DNA of 64,000 nucleotides from Mesorhizobium atlanticum (GTDB lineage: Bacteria; Pseudomonadota; Alphaproteobacteria; Rhizobiales; Rhizobiaceae), in contig NZ_QMBQ01000007.1 in the NCBI RefSeq assembly GCF_003289965.1, forward strand, positions 186,001 through 250,000, read 5' to 3'. This document shows, in pieces, positions 51,672 to 60,860 of this stretch (position 1 is the first letter of the stretch; each line of letters opens with the position of its first letter). Below the pieces are notes generated by a model. It did no database searches. It saw only the letters and a list, made by a program, of their open reading frames with translations, and was not told where the DNA came from. The position numbers and the translations under genes are program-made.

Positions 51672-54600
51672 CTATTCCGCGGCTTTCGGGAACGCCGCTC
51701 CCGGGTCCAGATCGGTTTCCACGGCCGGTTGATCGGTCGAAATCTCGCCCTTGCCGCGCCGGAACAGGCGGCCGAACCAGTTACGCCGCTGACCGGGCTT
51801 CACCTTGGCGCGGGTGAACACCATCAGCATCGACGGCGTCACCACCAGCGTCAGCAGCGTGGCGAAGGACAGGCCGAAGACGATCGCCGAGGACAGCGAT
51901 ATCCACCATTGCGTCGATGGCGCGTTGATCGTCGTCTCGTGATGGAAGATTTCCAGGCCGAGACCGAAGGCGATCGGCAGCACGCCGAGGATGGCCGACA
52001 CCGCCGTCAGCACCACCGGACGGGCGCGCTCGCGGCAGGTCTGCAGCACCGCTTCCATCTTGTCCCAGCCTTCCTCGCGCAGCCGGTCATAGGTGTCGAT
52101 GAGCACGATGTTGTTGTTCACGACCACGCCGGCGAGCGCGATCACACCGATGCCCGACATGACGATGCCGAAGGCCTCGCCCGTCAAAAGCAAGCCGAGG
52201 AACACGCCGATCGTCGCCATGACCACGCAGGACAAGACGAGCCATACACTGGTGAACTTGTTGAACTGCGCCAGCAGCACCAAAAAGATGAGGAAGATCG
52301 CGGCGCCAAAGGCCTTGCCGAGGAAGGCGCTGGCCTCCGCGCTGTCCTCGTTGGAGCCGGCGAGCTTCCAGCGTATGCCGCTGCCGAGATCCATGTCGGC
52401 GACGGCCTTGGTCACCTGTTCCTGCACCGCCGCGACCTGCGCGCCGGCACTGACATTGGCCTGCACCACCACGGTGCGCGCGCCGTCGATGCGGTTGAGC
52501 ACGCCGACGGTCGGCTCGGGCTTGCGCACCACGAAGTTGGAGATCGGCACCGAGCCCTGCGAGGTCTGCACACGAAGCTCGTCGAGCGTCGACAGCGTGC
52601 GCCGGTCCTCCGGCAGGCGCAGCCTGATGTCGACCGCCTTGTCGGCCCCCGCCGGCCGGTACTCGGAGAGCTTTAGGCCGTTGGTGACCAGTTGCACCAC
52701 GGTGCCGACGGAGGTCGGGCTGATGCCATATTGCGCGGCCTTGGCACGGTCCACCTCGAGCGCCCAGTCGACGCCGGGCGGTGGCAGGCCATCCGAGATA
52801 TCGATGACATTGGGCACCTTGGCGATCCGCGCCGCCACTGCGCGGGCCTTGTCGTCGAGCCCGGCCGGGTCGGCCGCCGACAGCCTAATCTGGATCGGCT
52901 TGCCGGTCGGCGGACCAGCCTCCGGCACGCGCACTTCGACATCCACGCCGGGAATGCCGGCCATGACGGTACGCAGCTCACTCAGGATCTGATTGGCCGA
53001 TTTGCGCTCGCGCCAGTCGACGAACTCGTACTGGATGACGCCGACGACGTCTTCCGGAACATCCTGGCCGCCGCCTTGCGTCTTGCCGACGCGCGTATAG
53101 ACCGACTTTACGCCAGGCCAGCCGAGCAGGCGGCTTTCCGCCGTCTTGGTAGCCGCATCCATTTCGGCCAGCGAGAGGTTGCCGCGGGCATGAACATAGA
53201 GCAGGCCGTAATCCGGCTCGACGCTTGGGAAGAATTCGACGCCGGCGCCATATTTCGAATAGGCAAAGCCGACGCCGACCAGCAGGCCGACGGTGAGCAG
53301 GATCACGGTGACCGGGAAGCGCACCGCTTGTTTGACGATCGCCATATACCAGCCGTCGCGATGATCGTCCTCGTGATGCTCGGGCGCCTTGGCGAAGATC
53401 GCACCCAAAGTTGGGGCGAAGACCAGCGCGTAGAGCATCGAGGCCGACAGCGTCACGATCAGCGTGATCGGCATGTATTTCATGAAGTCGCCGATGATGC
53501 CGGGCCAGAAGAGCAGCGGCGAGAAGGCGGCGATGCGGGTCATCGTGGCGGCGATCACCGGGCCGGCCATGCGCTGGGCGGCCAGTGCGAAGGCGTCCGC
53601 CTTCGGCATGCCCTCGCTCATGCGCCGTTCCGCGAATTCGGTGACGATGATGGCGTCGTCCACCAGCATGCCGACCGCAAGGATCAGGCTGAACAGCACG
53701 ATCATGTTGATCGTGTAGCCCATCATGGCGAGCAGCAGGATACCGATCAGGAAGGACGACGGGATGGCAAGACCGATGAGCAGCGAGGCCCGTCCCGACA
53801 GCGCATAGAGGATGACGATGAACACCAGGATGACGGCGATCATCACATGGTTCTGCAGATCGCCGAGCAGCTGGTTGACGAAGACGGACTTGTCCTGCGT
53901 GTAGGTGACGTGCATGCCCTCGGGCATCGTCTTGATGAAGGCGTCTGACACCTGCCTGACATGGGTCAGCGTGTCGATCAGGTTGGCGCCGATGCGCTTC
54001 TTCACCTCGATGGCGATCGCCGGCTTGCCGTCGAGGCGCGTGACTGTCTCGGCGTCCTTGAAGGTCGAGCGGATGGTGGCGACGTCCTTGGCCTGCACGA
54101 CGGCATTGGGCGTGGCGACAACCGGCAGGTTGGCGACGTCCTCCGGCGTCACGATCAGCGACGGCACCTTGACTGCGTATTTGCCCTCCGAACCCTCGAG
54201 GTTGCCGGCCGCGACCAGGCTGTTGGAGGCACCTACACCCTGGATAACCTGGTCGAGCTGCAGCCCGTAGGAAGAGAGCTTCACCGGATCGATGACGACC
54301 TCGACCAGGTCGTCGCGCGCGCCCTGCAGCGAGCCTTCGAGCACGCCGGGCACTTCCTCGATACGGTCGCGCAGCTCGCGCGCCGCAGCGGTCAGCACGC
54401 GTTCCGGCACATCGCCGGAAAGTGTGACGACCAGAACCGGGAATTCCGAGACGTTGACCTCGTTGACCGTCGGCTCCTCGGCCGCCTGCGGCAGGTCGGC
54501 CTTGGCGTCCTGCACCTTGCTGCGCGTATCCTGCAACGCGGTCGCCAGGTTGGTCTGCGGCTGGAATTCAACCAGCACATAGCCGCCACCCTGGAAGGCG

Positions 54601-54848
54601 GCCGAGCGCATCTCCTTCAGCCCCTTGAGGCTCTTGAGCTTGCTCTCCATTGGCCTGAGCAGCAGGCGCTCGGAATCCTCCGGCGAGATGCCCTGATAGA
54701 TCAGGCTGACATACATCATCGGAATCGGAACGTCGGGCTCCGCTTCCTTCGGCGTCGACTGATAGGCGACCCAGCCGGCGACGAGCAGGAACAGCAGCGC
54801 CGATATTGTGAGGCGGGCGTTATTGATGGCGAGTCTGACGATATCCAT
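51672..54848 (-). CDS. RND efflux pump inner-membrane subunit
   Basis: A 1058-residue proton-driven RND transporter. TM1 is followed by a periplasmic loop at ~35-330, TM2-6, a cytosolic loop, TM7 (~535), a second periplasmic loop and TM8-12. MLVDDAIIVTEFAERR in TM4 carries the Asp pair for proton relay. YVSLIYQGISPEDSERLLLR at the start is the porter-domain motif. The shorter loops resemble the heavy-drug-type MdtBC/AcrD clade more than CusA. It starts 74 bp after the MFP gene. No outer-membrane factor gene is in the window. Confidence 0.93.
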   Translation of the reverse strand: MDIVRLAINNARLTISALLFLLVAGWVAYQSTPKEAEPDVPIPMMYVSLIYQGISPEDSERLLLRPMESKLKSLKGLKEMRSAAFQGGGYVLVEFQPQTNLATALQDTRSKVQDAKADLPQAAEEPTVNEVNVSEFPVLVVTLSGDVPERVLTAAARELRDRIEEVPGVLEGSLQGARDDLVEVVIDPVKLSSYGLQLDQVIQGVGASNSLVAAGNLEGSEGKYAVKVPSLIVTPEDVANLPVVATPNAVVQAKDVATIRSTFKDAETVTRLDGKPAIAIEVKKRIGANLIDTLTHVRQVSDAFIKTMPEGMHVTYTQDKSVFVNQLLGDLQNHVMIAVILVFIVILYALSGRASLLIGLAIPSSFLIGILLLAMMGYTINMIVLFSLILAVGMLVDDAIIVTEFAERRMSEGMPKADAFALAAQRMAGPVIAATMTRIAAFSPLLFWPGIIGDFMKYMPITLIVTLSASMLYALVFAPTLGAIFAKAPEHHEDDHRDGWYMAIVKQAVRFPVTVILLTVGLLVGVGFAYSKYGAGVEFFPSVEPDYGLLYVHARGNLSLAEMDAATKTAESRLLGWPGVKSVYTRVGKTQGGGQDVPEDVVGVIQYEFVDWRERKSANQILSELRTVMAGIPGVDVEVRVPEAGPPTGKPIQIRLSAADPAGLDDKARAVAARIAKVPNVIDISDGLPPPGVDWALEVDRAKAAQYGISPTSVGTVVQLVTNGLKLSEYRPAGADKAVDIRLRLPEDRRTLSTLDELRVQTSQGSVPISNFVVRKPEPTVGVLNRIDGARTVVVQANVSAGAQVAAVQEQVTKAVADMDLGSGIRWKLAGSNEDSAEASAFLGKAFGAAIFLIFLVLLAQFNKFTSVWLVLSCVVMATIGVFLGLLLTGEAFGIVMSGIGVIALAGVVVNNNIVLIDTYDRLREEGWDKMEAVLQTCRERARPVVLTAVSAILGVLPIAFGLGLEIFHHETTINAPSTQWWISLSSAIVFGLSFATLLTLVVTPSMLMVFTRAKVKPGQRRNWFGRLFRRGKGEISTDQPAVETDLDPGAAFPKAAE

Positions 54849-54922
54849 GACTTCGGCCTGTTATGCTTCCAAGGCTGCGGACCGCCGCCGCCGGGTTGGT
54901 TCGGCAGCGAACGCGTCGTGCT

Positions 54923-56128
54923 TTACTGCGTGCCGGCGGCGGCTTCGCCGATCAGCTTGCGGATGGTCGCCTGGTCAGCCTCGACGGGCTTCACCACGTC
55001 GCCCTCCTTCACCAGCTCCTGTCCGGCGACGATGATGCGCGCATCTTCAGGGATGCCGCCCAGCACCAGGCCGTGCGGGGTATCGTCGACGAGATCGATC
55101 GGGAAGAACGCCACCTTGTCGTCCTTGCCGACAGCGCGGATGCCCAGATCGCCCTTATCGCCCAGCGTCACCACCGAGCGCGGCAGCATGACTGCATTGG
55201 TCGGCTCGGCGCTGAGCGTGATCTCGGCCGTCATGCCGGCGGGGATGGAGCCGTCGCCATTGGGGATCGCCACTTCGACACGGAAGGTGCGGGTCTGCGC
55301 CGAGGCATCGCGGCTGATGTAGCGTACCGTGCCGGTGACCTTCTGGTCGTTGACCAGGCGCACATCGGCCTCGTCGCCGATCTTGACGTAGCGCAGGTCG
55401 CGCTCGCTGATCTCGCCGCGCGCGATCACCGGATCGAGCTTCAGGATCGTCGCCACCTCGCCGCCCTGCATCACCGAGCTGCCGAGCTCAACCGGAATGC
55501 GGTCGATGACGCCGTCGAACGGTGCCTTGACCTCGTTGCGGTCGAGTTCGGCCTGCGCGGTGTCGAGCTGCGATTGCGCCTGGGTCAGGTTGGAGCGGGC
55601 GGTGTCGAGCTGCAGCTTGGGCAGATTGCCGGTTTTGGCCAGCCGCTCGGCGGCATCGAGCTCGGCCTTTCGCTGCGCCAGGAGCTGCCTGGCATTCTCG
55701 ACGTTGGAGATCTTCTCCTCGGCCGCAAGCATCATGACCAGATCGCCGGTCTTGACGCGGTCGCCCTGCTTGACCGGCAGCTTTTCGATGACGCCTGCGA
55801 CGCGCGTCGCCAGCACGGCGCGCTTGTCGGCCTCGGTGAGACCAGAAATCCGTATCGCTCTCGCGAAGGTCTTGCGCGGCGGCGTCACCACCGCGACGGT
55901 GCGCAGCGCGGCCTTAGGCTCGGCTTGCGCTGTCTCCGGCTTGGCAGCCTCCGGCTTCGCGGCGTCGGGCTGCGCCGGCTTGCCGGCGTCAGCAGGCTTG
56001 TCGGTGGTGACCGACTTGTTCGCGGCGCTGCCGACGGACGAAAATTCGCCCGTTCCCATCCAGGCGCCAAATCCGATGAGCACAGCTATGGCCGCAAGCT
56101 TGTGAAACCTGATTTTCGGCATCGTCAT
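54923..56128 (-). CDS. RND efflux membrane-fusion (periplasmic adaptor) subunit
   Basis: A 401-residue adaptor with an N-terminal TM anchor (FHKLAAIAVLIGFGAWMG), then an Ala/Lys/Pro/Glu-rich linker (~40-80). Lipoyl-like halves flank the coiled coil (ISNVENARQLLAQRKAELDA; LDTARSNLTQAQSQLDTAQA). The beta-barrel motif is VRYISRDASAQTRTFRVEVA, ending in the membrane-proximal domain. ATG 56128 follows CGGAAA. First gene of the pump operon; no regulator gene is adjacent. Confidence 0.92.
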   Translation of the reverse strand: MTMPKIRFHKLAAIAVLIGFGAWMGTGEFSSVGSAANKSVTTDKPADAGKPAQPDAAKPEAAKPETAQAEPKAALRTVAVVTPPRKTFARAIRISGLTEADKRAVLATRVAGVIEKLPVKQGDRVKTGDLVMMLAAEEKISNVENARQLLAQRKAELDAAERLAKTGNLPKLQLDTARSNLTQAQSQLDTAQAELDRNEVKAPFDGVIDRIPVELGSSVMQGGEVATILKLDPVIARGEISERDLRYVKIGDEADVRLVNDQKVTGTVRYISRDASAQTRTFRVEVAIPNGDGSIPAGMTAEITLSAEPTNAVMLPRSVVTLGDKGDLGIRAVGKDDKVAFFPIDLVDDTPHGLVLGGIPEDARIIVAGQELVKEGDVVKPVEADQATIRKLIGEAAAGTQ

Positions 56129-56487
56129 TTTTCCGTTACAGGACTTGGCGAAGTCGGCGCTTCCGACTTCGGGCGCGCGGCCGATATGGGTGCGCGCAAG
56201 GTCCGGTTCAATTTGCCGTGATCGGCGAAGTGCGCCTTCTACCTGAAAGTTGCGGCGCAATATAGTCGGAAAAGTTGCAGGATCATTGCGCCAGGGAAGG
56301 CAATATCTCGACAAAACGAAGCTTTTCTGCCAGCCGGCCGCACTTTTGCGGCCACGCGGATGACTTTCCCTAGGCTTCCCCGAGGTCACTGGCAGCAGCC
56401 GTCAGCATGATGCAAAAAATCTTCGACATCCGGCGGCAATTGGCTGGTTGAGCGCGGCCCTGCCCCGCGCTTCCTGGGCCTAAGCTG
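56129..56487. other. Gene-free 359 bp upstream of the efflux operon
   Basis: I see no credible coding frame here. It should contain the promoter for the adaptor-pump operon (minus strand) and the 3' end of the aldehyde dehydrogenase transcript. No palindrome long enough to name as an operator stood out. Confidence 0.6.
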
Positions 56488-57909
56488 TCAAGTGATGAGG
56501 TTCAGCAACCGGAAGATCCGCTCGAACGTCTTCCCATAGGGCGGACGCAGCAGGCCGCCGGCGCTGAGCTTCGACTGGATGAAGATCGGCTTTTCCTTGC
56601 TGAAGGTGCGGAACCCCCATTCGCCGTGATAGGCGCCGGTGCCGCTCTCGCCGACGCCGCCGAAGGGCTGCCGCTCCTGCGCCAGATGCAGCATGCAATC
56701 GTTGATCGTGACGCCGCCGGCCACCGTCTCGCGCATCACCCTTTGGCGATTGGTGCTGTCGGTGCCGAACCAGTAGAGCGCCAACGGCCGCTCGCCCCGG
56801 TTCACATGCTCGATGGCCTCGTCGACCGTGCCATATTCGACGATCGGTAGCACCGGCCCGAAAATCTCTTCGCGCATCAGCCGCAGATTTTCGGCGGCAT
56901 TGCGCACCAGCACGGGCGCCATCTTGCGGTCGCGGACACCAAGTGTCTCGTTGGCCGGGTTGACTTCGATAATATCGGCGCCGCTCTCGCGCGCTTCGGC
57001 GACCATGTCGCTCAGCCGCCGATGATGCCGCTCGCTGACGATCGCCGTGTAGTCGGGATTATCGGCAAGCCGCGGATAGAGCTTCGCGATTGCGGCGGAG
57101 AACTTGGCCGCGATCGCCGCGCCCTGCCTTTGTGGGACCATCAGATAGTCCGGCGCGATGCAGGTCTGGCCAGCATTGAGCAGCTTGCCATAGGCGACGC
57201 CGGCGACCGAAGCGTCGAGATCGCAGGAGGGGTCGAAGATAGCCGGCGACTTGCCGCCAAGCTCGAGCGTCACCGGCGTGAGATTGGCGGCGGCGGCCAG
57301 CGCAACCTGGCGGCCGACGGCGGTCGAGCCGGTGAAAAGGAGATGGTCGAACGGCAGCGACACGAATGCCTTGCCGACATCCGCGTCGCCGACCATCACG
57401 CTGACCTCATCGGCGGCGAAGTATTTTTCGACCAGGCTGGCAAGCAGGTCCGAAAACTTCGGTGTCAGCTCCGACGGCTTGATCATGACGCGGTTGCCGG
57501 CCGCAAGTGCCGCGGTCGCCGGCGCGATGGCGAGTTGAAACGGATAGTTCCAGGGTGAGACGATGCCGACCACGCCGAGCGGCTGCGGCAAGAGGCGGTT
57601 GCGCCCCGGCAGGAACGGCAGGCTGGTTGCGACGCGCCGCTCGCGCATCCAGGCGCTCAGATGCGACAGCGCATGCCTGATGCCGGCTCGCACGACGAAC
57701 AATTCGGCAAGCCGCGTCTCCTCGGCCGAGCGGGCGGAAAAATCGCTGTCGATCGCCGCACAGATCTCGGCCTCGTGCTTTTCGGTGAGCGCCAGAAGGC
57801 GGTTCAGCCGGTCCTTGCGCGCCTCCAGGGTCGGGAACGGCTCCTTCTCGAAGGCCCGGCATTGCGCTTCAAACCGGACTCCCAGGGCATTCTGCCTGAT
57901 CTGCAGCAT
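56488..57909 (-). CDS. Aldehyde dehydrogenase (coniferyl-aldehyde dehydrogenase type)
   Basis: A 473-residue NAD(P)-dependent enzyme. VGIVSPWNYPFQLAIAPATA and VMIKPSELTPKFSDLLASLV bind the cofactor; TLELGGKSPAIFDPSC has the general-base Glu; LLNAGQTCIAPDYLMVPQ has the nucleophilic Cys, and MREEIFGPVLPIVEYG follows. The C-terminal tail (GLLRPPYGKTFERIFRLLNL) matches CALDH-type enzymes, which oxidise aromatic or fatty aldehydes. GGGGAGG precedes ATG. Monocistronic. Confidence 0.92.
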   Translation of the reverse strand: MLQIRQNALGVRFEAQCRAFEKEPFPTLEARKDRLNRLLALTEKHEAEICAAIDSDFSARSAEETRLAELFVVRAGIRHALSHLSAWMRERRVATSLPFLPGRNRLLPQPLGVVGIVSPWNYPFQLAIAPATAALAAGNRVMIKPSELTPKFSDLLASLVEKYFAADEVSVMVGDADVGKAFVSLPFDHLLFTGSTAVGRQVALAAAANLTPVTLELGGKSPAIFDPSCDLDASVAGVAYGKLLNAGQTCIAPDYLMVPQRQGAAIAAKFSAAIAKLYPRLADNPDYTAIVSERHHRRLSDMVAEARESGADIIEVNPANETLGVRDRKMAPVLVRNAAENLRLMREEIFGPVLPIVEYGTVDEAIEHVNRGERPLALYWFGTDSTNRQRVMRETVAGGVTINDCMLHLAQERQPFGGVGESGTGAYHGEWGFRTFSKEKPIFIQSKLSAGGLLRPPYGKTFERIFRLLNLIT

Positions 57910-58034
57910 CGTTACCTCCCCTTTACGTTCAGGTAAGACTACATCGCGCCGCGGGCATGATCCAGCGCCCGCCGGTTCCGCTGGGGAAGATGCTGACAGT
58001 CAAGGTGGACTTGCTGACAGGCAGCGAGGCCGCT

Positions 58035-59165
58035 CTAAGCCCGACGTCGCGCCGACTCCGGCTTGATGTGCGCGGCGAGGAATTCCTTGACGCGGCGCCC
58101 CGGCGCTGGGCCGCGCAACGGCTTGAAGCCGTCATCGAGCTCACCCGAGAGATCGAGCGTGGCCCGTTGCCCGACGGCGTCGTAATTCTCTTCCAGCCAG
58201 TCGCTGGCGGCACTTCGGCCAAGGTCGCGCAGATAGGCGATGAAAGCCCATTCGGCATTGACCTTGGACGACGCCGAGAGGTCCTTGAACGCCTCGTCGG
58301 CATCGATGCGGTGCATGCGGATGTCACGATATTCGCCATGCGGCAGCCGCCCGGCCGCGATCAGTTCCTTGACGAAGGCGATCGAGCGGAATTCGCGCAG
58401 CAGCCCGGCATTGAAGGTGATCTCGTCGATGCGGTTCTGAATCTCATTGGCGCTTTTCGGCGTGCCTTCGCGCACCACGGGGTTGATCTGCACCAGGAGC
58501 ACATCCTCGGTGGCCGCCGCCTTGAAGAACGGAAAGAGCGCCGGATTGCCGCCATAGCCGCCATCCCAATAGGGCACGCCCTTTATCTCGACGGCGCGGA
58601 ACAATTGCGGAAGGCAGGCCGACGCCATCACCGTGTCGAGGTCGATCTCACCGTCGGAGAAAACGCGTAGCTGTCCGGTCTCGACATTGGTCGCCGAGAT
58701 GAACAACTCCATCGACTTGCAGGCGCGCACATTGCTGAAGTCGATCTCCTTCGCGACCACATCGCGCAGCGGGTTGAGGCCGAGCGGATTGGCGACATAG
58801 GGCGAGAACACCCGCGACATCGTGTCGAAGAAGAGATAGCCCGGCGTGTTCTCGATCGACCAGTTGCCCCACGCGATGTCCCACGGCATGCGCTGTACCG
58901 GGCTGAAACGGCCCTTCGAGGCCACCGCCCGCCAGAAATCTTCGAGCTTTTTTCGCGCGCCTTCCACGCCGCCCCGGACAAAACCGTCGGCCAGCGCCAC
59001 CGCGTTCATGGCGCCGGCGCTGGTGCCGGACACCGCCGCGATCTCCAGCCGCCCATCCTCGAGCAGGCGGTCGAGCACGCCCCAGGAGAAGGCGCCATGC
59101 GAGCCGCCGCCCTGAAGCGCGATGTTGATCTTCTTCTTTTCCTCCGCCTTGCCGTTCTTCGCCAT
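58035..59165 (-). CDS. Patatin-like phospholipase
   Basis: A 376-residue hydrolase with a Ser-Asp dyad. INIALQGGGSHGAFSWGVLD is the oxyanion loop (GGGxHG variant of GGGxRG). VSGTSAGAMNAVALADGFVR holds the nucleophile GxSxG, and PYWDGGYGGNPALFPFF the DG(G) Asp. Cytosolic. In rhizobia this gene is often linked to hydroxybutyrate metabolism; here a TGC-rich element upstream hints at PhaR control. Met 59165 has AAGGAA upstream; a longer start is less likely. Confidence 0.9.
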   Translation of the reverse strand: MAKNGKAEEKKKINIALQGGGSHGAFSWGVLDRLLEDGRLEIAAVSGTSAGAMNAVALADGFVRGGVEGARKKLEDFWRAVASKGRFSPVQRMPWDIAWGNWSIENTPGYLFFDTMSRVFSPYVANPLGLNPLRDVVAKEIDFSNVRACKSMELFISATNVETGQLRVFSDGEIDLDTVMASACLPQLFRAVEIKGVPYWDGGYGGNPALFPFFKAAATEDVLLVQINPVVREGTPKSANEIQNRIDEITFNAGLLREFRSIAFVKELIAAGRLPHGEYRDIRMHRIDADEAFKDLSASSKVNAEWAFIAYLRDLGRSAASDWLEENYDAVGQRATLDLSGELDDGFKPLRGPAPGRRVKEFLAAHIKPESARRRA

Positions 59166-59240
59166 GGCGTTCCTTGTCTTGATGCGCCGGCCTGCCGCCA
59201 CGTCATTTGGACGGAGCCGGCACGGTCAGCCTATGTTGCA

Positions 59241-59249
59241 GTGCAGCAT
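59241..59249 (-). promoter_or_regulatory. TGC-rich element upstream of patatin gene
   Basis: On the minus strand ATGCTGCAC (complement of 59241-59249) is followed by TGCAACAT, giving a palindromic ATGcTGCAcTGCAaCAT spanning 59233-59249. It lies 68-84 bp before the patatin start. ATGCTGC also occurs in the two related motifs at 60803-60809 and 62978-62984. Confidence 0.5.
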
Positions 59250-59399
59250 ATAAGGGCGAACCAAGGCAAGAACACGAACACACAAGCGTGATCACATGAA
59301 ATTTCGGTCATGAAAGCTCCTTTCCTCGCCCCACGAAAGTAGCTAGGGACACACATCTTCTGTGACTGGCGTCACTGATCAGGCCGCGGCTTGATTGCC

Positions 59400-59560
59400 A
59401 TGTGGTTCCCCCAATCCGTCGCTGCTTCGCAGCGCCACCTTTCCCCCCTCCGGAGGGAAAGGAAGGGAGCCTTGCTGGACAAGCGCTGACGGCAAAGGCT
59501 TGACGCCTCTGCTCTACCCCGTCGAACGGGGGAGAGGTGGCTCGGCGAAGCCGAGACGGA
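59400..59560. repeat. Dispersed palindromic repeat, second type
   Basis: Within the 517-bp gene-free region 59166-59682. CCTTTCCC and GGGAAAGG arms around CTCCGGAG occur at ~59448-59462, CCCCGT-CGA-ACGGGG at ~59517-59531, and CTCGGC-GAA-GCCGAG at 59540-59554. It resembles the repeat at 128-350 in kind (short CCCC/GGGG hairpins) but is not a copy. The rest of the gap shows no gene. Confidence 0.65.
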
Positions 59561-59682
59561 GTGGGGGTCGACCAGCGCTACCTTGGACAATGCGTGCGCC
59601 AAGCTGCCATGAACGCTATCGCCAAAGACCGACCGCTTAGAAATGTGTGCATGCCGTAGACAAAAGTGGGCGAGGAACCAGC

Positions 59683-60768
59683 TCAGGCCACCAGATCGGG
59701 CACCGGCCCGACATAGCGCGACTGCGGCCTGATCAGCCGCCCGGTCGCCTGCTGCTCGCGTGCATGCGCGATCCAGCCGGCGACGCGGCCGGCGGCAAAG
59801 ACGTTGGAGAAAGCCTCTTTCGGGAAGCCGACCGCTTCGAGCAGAAGCGCGGTGTAGAACTCGACATTGGTCTGGATCGAGCGTTGCGGCTTGGCGATCC
59901 TGAGCACCTCGAGCGCGGCCTGCTCCACCGTCTCGGCGAAGGCCAGCCGGCTGCCGGTCTCGTTGCGGGAAGCGAGCTGCCGCACGACCGCCTTCAGCGC
60001 GTCGGCGCGCGGATCGCGCACGCGGTAGATGCGATGGCCGAAGCCCATGATGCGCTCGCCATGCGCGATCTCATTGCTGAGCCATGCGGTGGCGTCGCCG
60101 CTGGCCTCGATGGCGTCAAGCATCTCGATCACCGGTCCCGGCGCGCCGCCGTGCAGCGGGCCTTTGAGCGCGCCGAGCCCGGCCAGGATCGCCGACGTCA
60201 GCCCGGCCTGCGTCGAGGCCACCACGCGGGTCGCGAAGGTCGAGGCATTGAGCCCGTGGTCGCAGACCGTCACCAGATAGCTGTCCAGTGCCCTGGCAAG
60301 CGACGGCGAGGCGCTACCGGCCAACATCCTGAGCATATCGCCGGCATGATCGGCTTTTGCGTCGGGAGCGATCGGCGTCTCGCCCCGGCCAAGCCGCAGC
60401 AGGGCCGGCGTCAGCACCGCCGGCGCCGCGATGAGCCTGAGCGCGTCATCAAGTCCGTCGCCGTCCGGCAGCACGGTCATGCCGGCCCGCATGCCGCTGT
60501 AGATGTCCAGTGGCGCGAGCTGCGCAAGCATCGGTTTCACACGCTCAAATACCTCCACCCGCGCCTCGCCGATCGCCTTCTCCAGTTCGCCGTCGCCGGG
60601 AAGATCGTCGAAGAAGCCGTCGAACAGCAGGCGCACCACCTGCGCGTAGCGCCAGCGGCCGACCAGTTCCGCCAGCGAATGGCCGCGGATGGTCAGGTGC
60701 CCGCCCACACCGTCGACATCGGAAAGCACGGTGTCGGCCGCCACAACATCATCGAGCCCATTCGCCAT
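59683..60768 (-). CDS. Citrate synthase-family protein with Asp-to-Glu active-site change
   Basis: A 361-residue protein of the citrate/2-methylcitrate synthase family. The catalytic His residues are in KGPLHGGAPG and MGFGHRIYRVRD. The usual NxDFY motif (catalytic Asp) reads NVEFYTALLLEAVG, so Glu replaces Asp; such NVEF variants exist in CitA-type minor synthases as I recall. The oxaloacetate/CoA lyase reaction is likely but efficiency is uncertain. AAGGAG strongly supports ATG 60768. Divergent from a HTH-bearing paralogue. Confidence 0.88.
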   Translation of the reverse strand: MANGLDDVVAADTVLSDVDGVGGHLTIRGHSLAELVGRWRYAQVVRLLFDGFFDDLPGDGELEKAIGEARVEVFERVKPMLAQLAPLDIYSGMRAGMTVLPDGDGLDDALRLIAAPAVLTPALLRLGRGETPIAPDAKADHAGDMLRMLAGSASPSLARALDSYLVTVCDHGLNASTFATRVVASTQAGLTSAILAGLGALKGPLHGGAPGPVIEMLDAIEASGDATAWLSNEIAHGERIMGFGHRIYRVRDPRADALKAVVRQLASRNETGSRLAFAETVEQAALEVLRIAKPQRSIQTNVEFYTALLLEAVGFPKEAFSNVFAAGRVAGWIAHAREQQATGRLIRPQSRYVGPVPDLVA

Positions 60769-60796
60769 GATCGTCTCCTTGACCTTTCGCGCATTG

Positions 60797-60838
60797 CAAT
60801 TAATGCTGCGAAATCAATGCATCAATCTTGATCAAGAT
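60797..60838. promoter_or_regulatory. Regulatory cluster between divergent citrate synthase genes
   Basis: CAATTAATGCTGC (60797-60809) is identical to a 13-base stretch at 62972-62984 before phaA. GCATT (60791-60795) and AATGC (60802-60806) form an inverted pair. A perfect 14-bp palindrome ATCTTGATCAAGAT lies at 60825-60838. Both are in the 92 bp between the two start codons; the palindrome is a good candidate site for the HTH domain of the plus-strand synthase. Confidence 0.6.
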
Positions 60839-60860
60839 AATCAATGTAAGGCGGCGGCAA

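Noticed and set aside
60825..60844. FNR/FixK box (TTGAT-N4-ATCAA) before the HTH citrate synthase
   Set aside because: TTGAT and ATCAA are present but 7 bases apart instead of 4; the 14-bp palindrome explains the symmetry better.
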